Assembly (NCBI GenBank): GCA_043806645.1 | Contig: JAZDGX010000034.1 | Location: 1 to 8,734 of the forward strand | Source: JAZDGX01 sp043806645 | GTDB lineage: Bacteria > Eisenbacteria > RBG-16-71-46 > CAIMUX01 > WJJG01 | Direction: 5' to 3' | DNA length: 8,734 nt | In this document: positions 8,595 to 8,734 of the stretch, in pieces | Layout: every line of letters begins with the position of its first letter | How positions within the stretch are numbered: the stretch's first letter is position 1 | The notes under the pieces: model-generated | What the model was told of the DNA's origin: nothing | The model's database searches: none | What the model saw: the letters and a program-made list of their open reading frames with translations, nothing else | Translations under genes and position numbers: made by a program

Positions 8595-8734
8595 CTACTC
8601 GATGATGTCGGCGACGACACCCGCGCCGACCGTGCGGCCGCCCTCGCGAATCGCGAAGCGCAGCTCCTTCTCCATCGCCACCGGCGTGAGCAGCTCCGCC
8701 ACCACCGACACGTGATCACCCGGCATCACCATCT
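8595..8734 (-). CDS. tuf: Elongation factor Tu, C-terminal 45 codons (partial)
   Basis: The last 45 codons of EF-Tu, the GTPase that delivers aminoacyl-tRNA to the ribosome. The readable part is the end of domain 3: MVMPGDHVSVVAELLTPVAM, then ELRFAIREGGRTVGAGVVADIIE and a TAG stop. The RFAIREGGRTVGAGVV motif is diagnostic and near-invariant. The gene runs off the window, so the GTPase domain and start are not seen. It lies 99 nt upstream of rpmG on the same strand. A tuf copy in front of the rpmG-secE-nusG cluster is common in bacteria; a tRNA-Trp gene often found nearby is absent in both gaps around rpmG. Confidence 0.96.
   Translation of the reverse strand, partial: MVMPGDHVSVVAELLTPVAMEKELRFAIREGGRTVGAGVVADIIE

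Overview
This window is the core translation/transcription operon of a bacterium, with every gene on the minus strand. In transcription order (right to left) it holds the end of tuf (EF-Tu), then rpmG (L33), secE, nusG, rplK (L11), rplA (L1), rplJ (L10), rplL (L7/L12), rpoB (RNA polymerase beta) and the first 239 codons of rpoC (beta'). tuf and rpoC run off the window edges. All products were recognised from motifs read directly in the translations. No mobile element, CRISPR array, tRNA, rRNA or accessory system is visible. I did not find an undescribed system, and most of the window is conserved housekeeping DNA.

The organism is a high-GC bacterium. RpoB lacks TTA, CTA and TCA codons, which leaves the opposite strand open for more than 4 kb. 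RpoB (1288 aa) has a long charged segment after the KAPPGMDG motif, as in many Gram-negative-type lineages. The start of RpoC and the acidic N-terminal tail of NusG do not match Proteobacteria well. An uncultured lineage near the FCB group or Acidobacteria would fit, but I cannot place it from sequence reading alone.

Layout: 8595-8734 tuf 3' end; 8337-8495 rpmG; 8067-8267 secE; 7441-8064 nusG (2 nt after secE); 7002-7427 rplK (13 nt after nusG); 6193-6888 rplA; 5534-6091 rplJ; 4950-5336 rplL; a 315-nt gap; 768-4634 rpoB; 1-719 rpoC. The genes supply the elongation factor and stalk/L1 proteins of the 50S ribosome, a Sec translocase subunit, the elongation factor NusG that couples RNA polymerase to ribosomes or Rho, and the two large polymerase subunits.

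The most interesting non-coding signal is in the gaps. All six genes followed by a gap longer than 60 nt (tuf, rpmG, rplK, rplA, rplJ, rplL) have a GC-rich inverted repeat starting 8-15 nt after the stop codon, with no U-tract. The rplL-rpoB gap also holds a 26-nt inverted repeat whose 3' arm can pair with either of two partners, which resembles an attenuator. A 19-codon open frame directly upstream of rplJ ends in an ATGA overlap with the rplJ start.
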